Source: Catenulispora rubra (GTDB lineage: Bacteria; Actinomycetota; Actinomycetes; Streptomycetales; Catenulisporaceae). Taken from it: a stretch of DNA of 52,982 bases. How positions within the stretch are numbered: the first letter of the stretch is position 1; each line of letters starts with the position of its first letter. The DNA lies in the NCBI RefSeq assembly GCF_015356825.1, contig NZ_JAACYW010000051.1, forward strand, positions 1 to 52,982, in the 5' to 3' direction. Below, piece by piece: positions 33,750-42,780 of this stretch. A program made the position numbers and the translations under genes. The notes below the pieces were generated by a model that searched no databases, had not been told where the DNA came from, and saw nothing but the letters and a program-made list of their open reading frames with translations.

Positions 33750-33777
33750 GCCGCTCGTGCACGCGCTCGGGCCAGGC
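33750..33777. repeat. 28-bp direct repeat, copy 1
   Basis: This unit begins GCCGCTCGTGCACGCGCTCG and ends GGCCAGGC. It is identical to 33811-33838, 61 bp downstream, and contains the GTGCAC palindrome. It looks like a local duplication or a binding-site pair. Confidence 0.7.
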
Positions 33778-33810
33778 CCTGGTACTCGGCGGCGCCTCGG
33801 TCGTAGTACG

Positions 33811-33838
33811 GCCGCTCGTGCACGCGCTCGGGCCAGGC
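33811..33838. repeat. 28-bp direct repeat, copy 2
   Basis: Exact second copy of the unit at 33750-33777 in the same orientation. The 33-bp spacer is unrelated to the repeat. Confidence 0.7.
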
Positions 33839-33974
33839 GAGGAGGCGCAAGCTAGGCGGCAGCAGCGCGGCACGATTTCGGCGGGCGCCGACAGCAAACA
33901 CGCGCGGATCAGACCAGCAGGTGCGGACCAGGTTGGCAAGCTTCGACCACATCCGCGCGCGGGCCAGTCCCGCA

Positions 33975-34379
33975 TCAGGCCCCGTTGATCTCCCGCCCCG
34001 GCATCGGCTCGGCGAGCGCCAGCCGTGATGCGGGCGCCCCGAAGGCGTCGCCGAAGTACTGCGTCTCGTGGACCACGTGCTCTTCGGCGAACTGCATGAT
34101 GCTGACCGAGTAGCTCGGGGCGCCGTCGTAGGTGATCACGCACTCGCTCACCCACAGCTCGTCGCGGCCGGTGATTCGCAGGACCCTGAAGTGTCGGTCG
34201 GCGGGGTGGCCGCCGCGCTGGGCGGCGATGGTCGCGCGGCCGTGGAATCGTTCGCCGGATTGGGGGTAGTCGAGGATGGCGTCGTCGGCGTAGATGGCGT
34301 GTTCGACCTCGATGTCCCCGTTCTCGGAGGCTTGCCAGTGTTCTTCGATCGCTGCCTTGGTCCGGGCGTGGGCGTTCAT
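33975..34379 (-). CDS. SnoaL-like / NTF2-like fold protein
   Basis: The 134-aa protein has the size and pattern of the SnoaL/NTF2-like superfamily: an N-terminal helix (ARTKAAIEEHWQASENGD), the YADDAILDYPQSGERFHGRATI motif, then beta strands (ECVITYDGAPSYSVSIMQF) and the HETQYFGDAF ending typical of polyketide-cyclase-like members. Function may be a small-molecule isomerase, a cyclase or a non-catalytic binder. GGAGA lies 5 nt before ATG 34379. It is divergent from the SpoIIE-type gene at 34574. Confidence 0.83.
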   Translation of the reverse strand: MNAHARTKAAIEEHWQASENGDIEVEHAIYADDAILDYPQSGERFHGRATIAAQRGGHPADRHFRVLRITGRDELWVSECVITYDGAPSYSVSIMQFAEEHVVHETQYFGDAFGAPASRLALAEPMPGREINGA

Positions 34380-34573
34380 CGGGTCTCCTTAGAGGGGAAT
34401 CCATAAAGAAGTGTAAGAACCGCTCCGAACCAATGCCTCGAATCGCGTCGTGACCTACGATGAGGCCAGCCAGACGAGTCTGGCCGGCGTGTCGGCGGCT
34501 GTGCGGAAGGCCACACTGGCTACTGCGCTCCGTCATCCCTTTTGAGCAGTTAGTGACGATATCATCCCGATAG

Positions 34574-36349
34574 ATGGATATGGACGACGGGTACTCGCGG
34601 AGCGATCCTCGGGGAGGGCGCACTGACGCTCTCCTCGGCACCATCGCGTCACTGAGCTCGGAGCTGCTCGCCGACGTGCTCGCCGGGGCTCCGGCCGGGG
34701 TGGGGCTGCTGGACGCCGAGTTGCGCTGGATCTATGCCAACTCCGCGTTCCTGGAGACCACCGGGCTGGAGCCGGCGCGGCTGCTGAACCGGCCGGTCGC
34801 CGCGACGCCCTTCGCCGCCGACCTGCCCACCATCAGCCGGGTGCTGGCCGACGCCGACTCCCGTGAGGCGAACTCCGGGACGGCGACCGGCTGGCACGTC
34901 CGCTACCGCCGGCTGGAGGCCGACGGCCAGGTCATCGGCGTCGTCGCGGCCGTGACCCCGTCGCCGACCGGCCACCAGCGCGAGCTGGACCAGGCCCGCC
35001 GCAGGTTGGCGCTCCAAGCGGCCGCCGCCGAGCGCATCGGCACCACGCTCGACGTGGACATCACCTGCATCGAGCTCGCCGAGCTCACGGTTCCGGCGAT
35101 GGCCGACGTGGCGATCGTCGAGGTGATGCCGCACGAGTTCGTCGATCGGGGCCAGATCGGTCAGGGTGGTCTGGTCGGCCAAGGCGGCCAGGGCGGCCAA
35201 GGTGGTCAGGGCGGTCTGGCCGGCCAGGGCGGCCCGCCCGAAGCACCCCGCATGCGCCGCGCCGCGCTCGCCTGCACCCCCGAGCTGCGCCGCCGCCTCG
35301 GTCCGCTGGCGCTGCCCGGCGCCTCGATCCGGCCCGGCGCCGACTCGGCGGTCGCGCGCAGCCTGGCCGAGGGCCGGCTGGTGGTCGGCAACCTGCTGTC
35401 CGACGACGAGCTGGCCGACTGGGCCGAGAGCCGGGAGACCCTGGCCGCCTACAAGCTCGCCGACATCGACTCGGTCCTGGCCGTCCCGCTGAGCGCGCGC
35501 GGCCGGCTGGTCGGCGTGATGACGCTGGCCCGCAGCCGTGGCACGTCGAAGGGCTTCACCGAGGACGACGCCGTGCTGATCCAGGACCTCGCCGACCGGG
35601 CGGCGGTCAGCGTCGAGAACGCCCGGCAGTACGCCGACTCCCAGAGCGTGACGCTGGAACTCCAGCGCGCCCTGCTGGTCGAGCCGGGGCGCCCGCACTC
35701 GAACCTCGAAGTCGCCGCCCGCTACCGCCCCTCGGGCAACCGCGCCCTGGTCGGCGGCGACTGGTACGAGATCGTCCGGCTGCCCTTCGGCCGCACACTG
35801 CTGGTGATGGGCGACGTGATGGGACACGGCGTAGAGGCCGCGGTCGACATGAGCATCTACCGCTCGGCGATCCGCGACGCCGGCGGCATGGACCTGCCGC
35901 CGCACGGCATCCTGCGGCACCTGGACACGCTGATCGCCCGGGACGAGTCGGCACGCCCGGCGACCTGCCTGCTCGGCGTCGCCGACCCCAACCGCGGCCG
36001 CTGGACCTTCGCCAGCGCCGGCCACCTGCCGCCGGCGCTGTTCGTCGCCGACCGCCCGACCGAGCTGGTGACGGTCCCGACCGGCCCGCCACTGGGCACC
36101 GGCCTCGGCGGCTACGAGCAGGTGATCGTCGACCTGCGCGAGGACCAGGTCCTGCTGATCTACACCGACGGCCTCGTCGAGCGCCGCGGCGAGGACATCG
36201 ACGTCTCGCTCGCCAGGTTAGCGGCCTTACCCCTGCCAGCCTCCGGCGGCCTGGAGGACCTGCTCGACGACGCGCTGCGGCTGGTCGCGCCGCCGGCGAT
36301 AGAGGATGACATCGCCATTCTCGCGGCGCGGGCGACGCCGCGGACCTAG
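34574..36349 (+). CDS. PAS/GAF SpoIIE-type serine phosphatase
   Basis: The 591-aa protein has a PAS domain (about 30-130, with GLLDAELRWIYANSAFLETTG), a GAF domain (about 150-365, with DSVLAVPLSARGRLVGVMTLAR) and a PP2C/SpoIIE phosphatase (about 380-590, with GGDWYEIVRLPFGRTLLVMGDVMGHG, FASAGHLPPALF and LIYTDGLVERRG). It lacks the C-terminal ATPase found in the protein at 28080. A GQGG repeat tract (residues about 196-219) is inserted in the GAF domain, where the DNA shows near-exact 9-nt tandem units. It probably acts on an STAS-type anti-anti-sigma factor. Confidence 0.92.
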   Translation: MDMDDGYSRSDPRGGRTDALLGTIASLSSELLADVLAGAPAGVGLLDAELRWIYANSAFLETTGLEPARLLNRPVAATPFAADLPTISRVLADADSREANSGTATGWHVRYRRLEADGQVIGVVAAVTPSPTGHQRELDQARRRLALQAAAAERIGTTLDVDITCIELAELTVPAMADVAIVEVMPHEFVDRGQIGQGGLVGQGGQGGQGGQGGLAGQGGPPEAPRMRRAALACTPELRRRLGPLALPGASIRPGADSAVARSLAEGRLVVGNLLSDDELADWAESRETLAAYKLADIDSVLAVPLSARGRLVGVMTLARSRGTSKGFTEDDAVLIQDLADRAAVSVENARQYADSQSVTLELQRALLVEPGRPHSNLEVAARYRPSGNRALVGGDWYEIVRLPFGRTLLVMGDVMGHGVEAAVDMSIYRSAIRDAGGMDLPPHGILRHLDTLIARDESARPATCLLGVADPNRGRWTFASAGHLPPALFVADRPTELVTVPTGPPLGTGLGGYEQVIVDLREDQVLLIYTDGLVERRGEDIDVSLARLAALPLPASGGLEDLLDDALRLVAPPAIEDDIAILAARATPRT

Positions 36350-36389
36350 CGGCTCGTGGTGTTTCGTGGCGGTTCGGATCGGTCGTAGC

Positions 36390-36790
36390 GTGCCGATGAG
36401 TCCCAGCCTGATCGCCGTCAGCGGCCCACCCGGCACGGGCAAGACGACGCTGGCGCATGCGCTCGGCCAGCCGGCGCTGTGCGGCGACGAGATCAAGGAA
36501 CAGATGGTCGACGACGGCACAGACCTGAACCTGAAGACCAACACAGTGTTCTTCGAAGCCCTCGCCGAGTTGCTGCGGGCAGGCAGGAGCGTAGTCGCGG
36601 AGGCGGCCTTCCAAGACCAGCTCTGGCATCCGGGCTGGAGCTGCGGCGGTAGCTGATCAATATCAGAGTTCGGTGATGCGTCGTCGATCCCGAACTCGAT
36701 CGCGAACTGATCGTGGAGCACGACACAGGGCCGGCGACCGCCCCTGGCCGCGATAGCAGAGTTCGCTTCGACAAGGCCCTGAGTTGCGCA
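36390..36790 (+). pseudogene. Decayed P-loop (AAA/zeta-toxin-like) kinase
   Basis: The first 89 codons, from GTG 36390, encode MSPSLIAVSGPPGTGKTTLA with an intact Walker A, then GDEIKEQMVDD and VVAEAAFQDQLWHPG, matching small P-loop kinases. The frame then ends at CGGS-stop (36654-36656). In another frame downstream, homologous-looking sequence continues as INIRVR, stop, CVVDPELDRELIVEHD, the expected next block of the family. So a frameshift near 36630 and at least two stops have broken the gene. It lies between the SpoIIE gene and the GH79-like gene. Confidence 0.65.
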
Positions 36791-36897
36791 ACAAGAATCC
36801 GTAGACGAGGGCTTTCCCGGCATCTAGCATCAGCGCCGTTCACTCATGCAGAAGGCGTTCATATATGTGAACACCATCATCCCGCCAGGAGGCCTCG

Positions 36898-38841
36898 ATG
36901 CGGCATGCCCTCAGACCGGGCGGATTCTCCCGCCGAACGTCGATCGTCGCGGGGGCGGCGGTCCTGACCGCCGTGGCCGCGATACCCACAGCGCTGGCCG
37001 CGCAGGCGCCACCGAGTGCGGCCAAAGCGGCTGCCACGGCTGCCACCGCCGCCGCCAGCGCGACGATCGGCGTCTCGGCGGCCGGCACCGGGACCTCGCT
37101 GGCCAACAGCGACGTCGGCCTGTCGTACGAGGCGTCGTTCCTGGCGCTGCCGAGCTTCGGGCAGGGCAACCAGTTCCAGTACCTCAAGAACCTGGGGGCC
37201 TCGGTCATCCGCATCGGCGGCAACCAGGTCGACAAGTCGTTCTGGACCTCCAGCAACGAGCCGCAGCCGTCCTGGGCCGACGCCACCATCACCCCCGCCG
37301 ACCTGACCAACCTCGCCACCCTGGCCAGTGCCGGCGGCTGGAAGGTCGTCCTCGGCGTCAACATGAAGCAGTACGACCCGGCGCGCGCCGCCGACGAGGC
37401 CGCGCACGCCGAGGCCGCGCTCGGCGCGTCGTTGCAGGACATCGAGATCGGCAACGAACCCGACCTCTATCCGCAGTACAGCGGCAACTCCGGGCGGTAC
37501 GTCACCGACTTCCACGCCTACGTCCAGGCCATCAGGGCCGCGGTGCCCGGCGTGCCGATCGAGGGCAGCGACGCCGCCACCTCGCCGACCGGCGCGTTGC
37601 AGACCGCCTTCGTCAACGACCAGGCGTCAATGGGGACGCCGCAAATCAGTGAGCTGACCAGCCACCACTATCCGCTGTCCAACTGCGGGAACCCGAACCC
37701 GCGGCCGAGCATCGCCGGCCTGTTGTCCTCCGGGACGCACTCGAAGGAGACCTCGGCCGCCGACAGCGCGGTGTCGGTCGCCAAGCGGCTGTCGCTGCCC
37801 GCGGTGATCGATGAGGGCAACTCGGTGGTGTGCAGCGGCGTGCAGGGCGTCTCAGACGTCTACGCCTCGGCGCTGTGGGCCGTCGACGAGGAGCTGAACT
37901 TCGCGCAGGAAGGCGCGGCCGGGTACTACATGCACGGCACCGTGACGCAGTGCTATGGCACGTCGTCCTTCCCGTACTACACCCCGCTGTGCGCGGCGAC
38001 CGCGGCCGACGCCGCAGCCGGCAACCTGTCCGCGCAGCCGGAGTACTACGGCCTGGCCGCCGTGCACGCCGTCGGGACCGGCAGCTTCCTGCAAGTCACC
38101 AACCCGGCCTCGGCCACGGTGCGCGCGTACGCCGTCCGGCACGCCGACAACTCGGTCACGGTCGTGCTCGACAACGTCGCGGATCCGGCGAGCAACGGCG
38201 CTACCTCGGTCCAGCTGAACCTGCCGCAGACCTACGCCTCGGCATCCCGCTTCGACCTGTCCGCCTCCAGCCTGACCACGCAGAGCGGGATCACGCTCGG
38301 CGGCCAGAGCGTGCAGTCCGACGGCACGCTGCCGGCCCCGACGACGACCTCGTACACGGTCGGCTCCCCGACGTTCTCCGCCTCGGTCCCGGCCGGCGAC
38401 GTGGCCATGATCACCTTCTCTGGAGCGTCCGGCGCGGCTCCGACCACCTTCGTCGGCAGCCTGTCCGGCAAGTGCCTGTCGGTCACCGGCGGTTCGACGG
38501 CCCCCGGCACGACCTCGGACATCTACACCTGCAACGGCAGCGCGAGCGAGCACTGGCTGGCCAACGGGAACGGCACGATCACCGGCGCCTCCAGCGGCCT
38601 GTGCCTGGAGGTCCAGAACAGCGCGACCGCCGACCGCTCGATCGTCGGCGTGAACACCTGCAACGGAGCCGCGAACCAGCAGTGGACGGTGAACTCGGCG
38701 TCGGGGTCGGCGGGGACGATCGTCGGGACGCAGTCCGGCAAGTGTCTGAGCGTGCTCGGGGCTTCCACGGCCAACTACGCCGAGGCCGAGATCTACACCT
38801 GCAACGGCAGCATCAGCGAGAACTGGACGGAGCAGCCCTAG
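36898..38841 (+). CDS. Secreted GH79-like beta-glucuronidase/heparanase with ricin-type lectin domain
   Basis: The 647-aa protein carries a twin-arginine-like N-terminus (FSRRTSIVAGAAVLTAVAAI), a (beta/alpha)8 catalytic domain (about 60-400) and a beta-sandwich (about 400-510), followed by a C-terminal ricin/CBM13 domain (about 520-647; GKCLSVTGGS and QQW blocks). Motifs LSYEASFLAL, SVIRIGGNQVDKSFW, the acid/base site IEIGNEPDLY and the presumed nucleophile region VIDEGNSV are typical of GH79 enzymes, which cleave glucuronides of plant or animal glycans. ATG 36898 has AGGAGG 5 nt upstream. The exact GH79 substrate cannot be told. Confidence 0.87.
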   Translation: MRHALRPGGFSRRTSIVAGAAVLTAVAAIPTALAAQAPPSAAKAAATAATAAASATIGVSAAGTGTSLANSDVGLSYEASFLALPSFGQGNQFQYLKNLGASVIRIGGNQVDKSFWTSSNEPQPSWADATITPADLTNLATLASAGGWKVVLGVNMKQYDPARAADEAAHAEAALGASLQDIEIGNEPDLYPQYSGNSGRYVTDFHAYVQAIRAAVPGVPIEGSDAATSPTGALQTAFVNDQASMGTPQISELTSHHYPLSNCGNPNPRPSIAGLLSSGTHSKETSAADSAVSVAKRLSLPAVIDEGNSVVCSGVQGVSDVYASALWAVDEELNFAQEGAAGYYMHGTVTQCYGTSSFPYYTPLCAATAADAAAGNLSAQPEYYGLAAVHAVGTGSFLQVTNPASATVRAYAVRHADNSVTVVLDNVADPASNGATSVQLNLPQTYASASRFDLSASSLTTQSGITLGGQSVQSDGTLPAPTTTSYTVGSPTFSASVPAGDVAMITFSGASGAAPTTFVGSLSGKCLSVTGGSTAPGTTSDIYTCNGSASEHWLANGNGTITGASSGLCLEVQNSATADRSIVGVNTCNGAANQQWTVNSASGSAGTIVGTQSGKCLSVLGASTANYAEAEIYTCNGSISENWTEQP

Positions 38842-38948
38842 GACGCGGCGCGAAATTCGGCGGTTCGCAAGCGGGGCCACGCGCTGCCCGGATATCTTGA
38901 CGGGTACGGACCGGGACCGGAGAAAGTCATCACAGCGCTAGGGCATCC

Positions 38949-39647
38949 GTGACACAGAAAAATGTGCTTGTCATCATTCCGGCCTGGAATGAGGAAGAAT
39001 CCATCGGCCACGTCCTGCAGGAGATCCAGGATTTCCTGCCGGACGTGGACATCCTCGTGGTGGACGACGGATCGACCGACGCCACGGTGAAGACAGCCCG
39101 CGCCCACGGCGTCGCCGTCCTGGAGCTCCCCTTCAATCTCGGCGTCGGCGGCGCCAGGCGGCTCGGCTACATCTACGCACGCGACAACGACTACCAGATC
39201 GCCGTGCAGTTCGACGCCGACGGCCAGCACCTGCCGGAGAGCATCCCGAAGCTGATCGCCGGCCTGGCCGACGCCGACATGGTGATCGGCGCCCGCTTCG
39301 CCGGCGAGGGCGACTACGAGGCCAAGGGCCCCCGCCGCTGGGCGATGACGCTGTTCAGCCTGGTCATCTCCGGCCAGGCGAAGGTGCGGCTGACGGACAC
39401 GACGTCCGGGCTGCGCAGCTGCAATCGCGAACTCATCGAATATTACGCGGCCTGGTATCCGGTCGAATATCTGGCCGACACGATCGACACTCTTGTCAGG
39501 GCGATCAAAGCCGGATATGTGGTGCGCCAAGTGCCGGTCGTGATGCGCCCCCGCAAGGGAGGCACGCCGAGCGCTTCTCCGGTGAAATCGATCGCTTATT
39601 TGGGGCGGGCCATATTCGTGTTATGTCTCGCCTATTTGCGGAAGTAA
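38949..39647 (+). CDS. Family 2 glycosyltransferase (DPM1-like)
   Basis: The 232-aa GT-A glycosyltransferase shows [15 protein letters not shown] at the N-terminus, [22 protein letters not shown], the metal-binding FDADGQH and a [14 protein letters not shown] acceptor region. It resembles dolichol/polyprenyl-phosphate sugar transferases, but no multi-spanning membrane extension is present. Start is GTG 38949. Its 3' end overlaps the convergent hypothetical gene by 16 nt, so the two transcripts share complementary ends. Confidence 0.88.
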   Translation: MTQKNVLVIIPAWNEEESIGHVLQEIQDFLPDVDILVVDDGSTDATVKTARAHGVAVLELPFNLGVGGARRLGYIYARDNDYQIAVQFDADGQHLPESIPKLIAGLADADMVIGARFAGEGDYEAKGPRRWAMTLFSLVISGQAKVRLTDTTSGLRSCNRELIEYYAAWYPVEYLADTIDTLVRAIKAGYVVRQVPVVMRPRKGGTPSASPVKSIAYLGRAIFVLCLAYLRK

Positions 39648-40513
39648 GGGGATTTCAGCGCCCGCGCAGCGGCGCCGGCCGAGACCGGGTCGGCGAGCGC
39701 CGCTTCCAGACCGGGGATGAGCTCACGCGCCGCCGGGCCGAGGTCGGGGGCGAGGTCTGCCGCGAGTTCAGCGGCGGTGGCGACGGTCCAGGCGGTGAAG
39801 TCTCCGCCGGCGAGATCAAGCGTGCTGCGCAGTACCTCGATCACGTACTCGGGTCGGCCTGTGAAGAGCCAGAGTGCGCGGCCGAGCTTGAGGCGCGCCT
39901 GGTGCGCCGGGAGGCTCGGGGTCGGGACCGGGATCGCTTGGAGCGCTTGCAGGAGGAGCGGGGTGAGGAGGTCGGCGTGGTCGGCGCGGTCGGCATGGCC
40001 GTCGGGGTCCGGCAGTTCTGCGGCGGCGTCGGCTGCTGCGGCGCGGTCGTCGGGGTCCTTGCTCGGCGTCGTGAGCCCGAACTGGACGGCGACCAGGAGC
40101 GCCTCAGTGCCGCCTGTCAGGCTCCGTACGGCCCGCGCCGCCGCGAGGCGCGCGTGGACGGCCTCGGCGCCGTCGGCGGTCCCTGCGACCCGCTGGAGCG
40201 CCGCCACGCATGCGAGGGTCGGCTGACCGATCGCGGCCAACGCCGGAGCCGCCGCGATGGGCCGGACGGCCAGCAGCCGGACGAGCTCGGGGACGGCGGG
40301 TTCCGCGCGAGCGCCCCACGCCGCGAGGGTCTTCGCCAGCTCAGCGGGTTCGCTGTGATCGCGGACCGCCGCGAAGGGATTGCCGGCTGCGGGAGCCGGC
40401 TCCTGCGCGGCGTCGCAGATCTCGTTCAAGCGGCGACGAATCGCGGTCAGCATGTCGGGGTCGAAAGGCACCGGGGCGTCGGATCCCGCGAGCGCCGAGC
40501 GGTCGAGCGTCAT
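39632..40513 (-). CDS. HEAT-like repeat hypothetical protein
   Basis: The 293-aa protein is Ala/Leu-rich and built of helical pairs ([34 protein letters not shown] and similar), which suggests HEAT or armadillo-like repeats. No catalytic motif or signal peptide is visible. The final residues overlap the glycosyltransferase gene on the opposite strand. It is divergent from the mycothiol dehydrogenase gene. Function is unknown. Confidence 0.7.
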   Translation of the reverse strand: MTLDRSALAGSDAPVPFDPDMLTAIRRRLNEICDAAQEPAPAAGNPFAAVRDHSEPAELAKTLAAWGARAEPAVPELVRLLAVRPIAAAPALAAIGQPTLACVAALQRVAGTADGAEAVHARLAAARAVRSLTGGTEALLVAVQFGLTTPSKDPDDRAAAADAAAELPDPDGHADRADHADLLTPLLLQALQAIPVPTPSLPAHQARLKLGRALWLFTGRPEYVIEVLRSTLDLAGGDFTAWTVATAAELAADLAPDLGPAARELIPGLEAALADPVSAGAAARALKSPYFRK

Positions 40514-40621
40514 GAGCCGGATGATGGCAGAGACCGCCGACAGGAACAGCCTCCGCCTGCCCCGGAACCCATATCATCACTATCCAGCACCATCCTGGTC
40601 AGCAGAACACGAAGGAGTGCC

Positions 40622-41707
40622 ATGCAGCAGGTGAAGGCAGTCATCGCCCGGGCCGAGGGCGCGCCGGTCGAGATCGTGACGATCACCGTCCCGGACCCCG
40701 GGCCCGGTGAGGCCGTGGTGCGCGTGCAGGCCTGCGGCGTCTGCCACACCGACCTGCACTACCGGGAGGGCGGCATCAACGACGAGTTCCCGTTCCTTCT
40801 GGGCCACGAGGCCTCGGGGATCGTGGAGGCCGTCGGCCCCGGCGTGACCGAGGTCGAGCCCGGCGACTTCGTCGTCCTGAACTGGCGCGCGGTCTGCGGC
40901 CAGTGCCGGGCCTGCCGGCGCGCCGAGCCGTGGTACTGCTTCAACACGCACAACGCCAAGCAGAAGATGACGCTGGAGGACGGCACGGAGCTGACCCCGG
41001 CCCTCGGCATCGGCGCGTTCGCCGAGAAGACGCTGGTGGCGGCGGGTCAGTGCACGAAGGTGGACCCGAGTGCGCGGCCCGCCGCGGTCGGGCTGCTCGG
41101 CTGCGGGGTGATGGCGGGCATCGGCGCCGCCGTGAACACCGGCGGCGTCACCCGGGGCAAGTCGGTCGCGGTGATCGGCTGCGGCGGGGTCGGTGCGGCG
41201 GCGATCGCGGGCTCGGCGCTGGCCGGGGCGAACCCGATCATCGCGGTGGACATCGACGCCAAGAAGCTCGCGACCGCGACCCGGCTCGGCGCCACCCACA
41301 CCGTCGACTCCTCGGCGACCGACCCGGTCGCCGCGATCCAGGAGCTGACCGGCGGGTTCGGCGCGGACGTGGTGATCGAGGCGGTCGGCCGGCCGGAGAC
41401 CTGGAAGCAGGCGTTCTACGCGCGCGACCTGGCCGGGACCGTCGTGCTGGTCGGCGTGCCGACGCCGCAGATGCGGATCCCGGACCTGCCGCTGATCGAC
41501 GTGTTCGGCCGGGGCGGCGCACTGAAGTCCAGCTGGTACGGCGACTGCCTGCCCAGCCGCGACTTCCCGATGCTCGTCGACCTCTACCAGCGCGGCAAGC
41601 TCGACCTCGACGTGTTCGTCAGCGAGGAGATCGCGCTGACCGACGTCGAGGCCGCGTTCAACCGCATGCAGCGCGGCGAGGTCCTGCGGTCCGTGGTGAT
41701 CCTCTGA
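40622..41707 (+). CDS. S-(hydroxymethyl)mycothiol dehydrogenase
   Basis: The 361-aa zinc alcohol dehydrogenase shows [13 protein letters not shown] (catalytic zinc), the structural zinc cluster [15 protein letters not shown], and the nucleotide fold [18 protein letters not shown]. Distinctive blocks [37 protein letters not shown] match the mycothiol-dependent formaldehyde dehydrogenase / S-nitrosomycothiol reductase family. It oxidises the formaldehyde-mycothiol adduct with NAD and can reduce S-nitrosomycothiol. AAGGAG lies 5 nt before ATG 40622. The stop overlaps the start of the MBL-fold gene (TGATG), the usual partner. Confidence 0.93.
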   Translation: MQQVKAVIARAEGAPVEIVTITVPDPGPGEAVVRVQACGVCHTDLHYREGGINDEFPFLLGHEASGIVEAVGPGVTEVEPGDFVVLNWRAVCGQCRACRRAEPWYCFNTHNAKQKMTLEDGTELTPALGIGAFAEKTLVAAGQCTKVDPSARPAAVGLLGCGVMAGIGAAVNTGGVTRGKSVAVIGCGGVGAAAIAGSALAGANPIIAVDIDAKKLATATRLGATHTVDSSATDPVAAIQELTGGFGADVVIEAVGRPETWKQAFYARDLAGTVVLVGVPTPQMRIPDLPLIDVFGRGGALKSSWYGDCLPSRDFPMLVDLYQRGKLDLDVFVSEEIALTDVEAAFNRMQRGEVLRSVVIL

Positions 41708-42378
41708 TGGGTGAATCTCCTATGGGCGATTCTCCGACGGCTGACGATCGGATGACGGCGCGCGTCGACCACGGGGTCACGTCCGGGACCTTCAGCCTGG
41801 ACGGCGAGACCTTCGACGTCGACAACAACGTCTGGGTCGTCGGCGACGAGACGGAGTGCGTCGTCATCGACGCGCCGCACTCGGTCGAGGGCATCCTCGC
41901 GGTCGTCGGCGAGCGCCGGGTCAAAGCGATCGTGTGCACGCACGCCCACGACGACCACGTCCGCGTCGCCCCGGAGCTCCGTGAGCGCACCGGCGCGCCG
42001 ATCCTGCTGCATCCGGACGACCGGCCGCTGTGGGAGCTCGTGCACGGCGGCCCCGAGGACCCGGAGGCGACGCTCTGGGACGTCGATCTGACCGACGGCC
42101 AGACGTTCCCCATCGGCGGCGCCACGCTGCAGGTGCTGCACACGCCGGGCCACTCCCCCGGCGCGGTCTGCTTGTACGCGCCCGAACTCGGCTGCGTCTT
42201 CACCGGCGACACGTTGTTCCACGGCGGTCCCGGCGCTACCGGGCGCTCCTATAGCGATCGGCCCACCTTAGAGTCGTCGATCCGCGCAAAGCTGTTCATG
42301 TTGCCCGGTGCGACGGTTGTGCACACCGGGCACGGCGAGGACACGACGATCGAGGCGGAACGCGATCGGGGGTTCTGA
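41707..42378 (+). CDS. MBL-fold metallo-hydrolase, partner of mycothiol dehydrogenase
   Basis: The 223-aa protein has the metallo-beta-lactamase motif THAHDDH (zinc ligands), TPGHSPGAVCLY, FTGDTLFHGGPG and a late VVHTGHGEDTTIEAE, as in glyoxalase II-like hydrolases. Genes of this type regularly follow the mycothiol dehydrogenase and are thought to hydrolyse the mycothiol thioester. The start codon overlaps the upstream stop. The first ten residues are a tandem [10 protein letters not shown] repeat from a 15-nt DNA duplication, so the true start may be the second ATG at 41722. Confidence 0.9.
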   Translation: MGESPMGDSPTADDRMTARVDHGVTSGTFSLDGETFDVDNNVWVVGDETECVVIDAPHSVEGILAVVGERRVKAIVCTHAHDDHVRVAPELRERTGAPILLHPDDRPLWELVHGGPEDPEATLWDVDLTDGQTFPIGGATLQVLHTPGHSPGAVCLYAPELGCVFTGDTLFHGGPGATGRSYSDRPTLESSIRAKLFMLPGATVVHTGHGEDTTIEAERDRGF

Positions 42379-42394
42379 GCGGTACCGTCGAGGC

Positions 42395-42700
42395 ATGGAT
42401 TCCGGGGACCACATAACAGTAGAGATGCGGCTCGCTGCCATCGAGGAGAAGTTGGACCGGGTGCTGGCCCATCTCGGCCTCGATGGTGACGAAGGTAACG
42501 CAGGTAGCGTCGGCCGTGGCCTGAGCCAGCCTGTTCCCGTCGCGGCCTATGAGGCGCAGCTCACCACGCTGGTCCAGGCCGGCAAGAAGATCCAGGCGAT
42601 CAAGCTCTATCGGGAGGCGACCGGCGCGGGGTTGAAGGACGCGAAGGACGCGGTCGACACCTACGAGCGCGACCTCCGAGCCCGCGGCGGCTGGCGGTAG
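42395..42700 (+). CDS. Ribosomal L7/L12 C-terminal domain-like small protein
   Basis: This protein of about 101 aa begins with a short coiled-coil-like helix (MRLAAIEEKLDRVLAHLGLD). It ends with GKKIQAIKLYREATGAGLKDAKDAV, which matches the GTPase-centre-binding C-terminal domain of ribosomal stalk protein L7/L12 (KKIxVIKxVREITGLGLKEAKDLV). The normal N-terminal dimerisation domain is missing, so it is a stand-alone L7/L12-like domain of unknown role, common in actinomycetes. No strong ribosome site supports ATG 42395; the next in-frame ATG is 42425. Confidence 0.8.
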   Translation: MDSGDHITVEMRLAAIEEKLDRVLAHLGLDGDEGNAGSVGRGLSQPVPVAAYEAQLTTLVQAGKKIQAIKLYREATGAGLKDAKDAVDTYERDLRARGGWR

Positions 42701-42780
42701 GCAGACTCCGGCGCCTATACGTTCCACATACTTGACGGCCCCTTGCTCACACCCCGCACACCTGTCAGGATCGCTGACTT

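Larger units (their letters stand above)
33689..33974. other. Intergenic region with direct repeats
   Basis: This 286-bp region between convergent genes holds two exact 28-bp direct repeats and an inverted pair, CGCGCGGAT near 33900 and ATCCGCGCG near 33953. A minus-strand frame crosses it but has no codon bias or start signal that sets it apart, so it is not called a gene. Confidence 0.5.

Noticed and set aside
33685..33952. Minus-strand frame with Arg-rich PERVHER repeats as a gene
   Set aside because: It is generated by the 28-bp direct repeats, lacks a ribosome site, and runs open into the antisense of other genes as high-GC frames do.
36657..36967. Open frame at 36713-36967 as a separate gene
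   Set aside because: Its first part is the out-of-frame continuation of the broken P-loop kinase, and it runs into the ribosome site and signal peptide of the GH79-like gene.
42701..42780. ydaO (c-di-AMP) riboswitch before kup
   Set aside because: The 80-nt gap is too short and shows none of the expected conserved elements.
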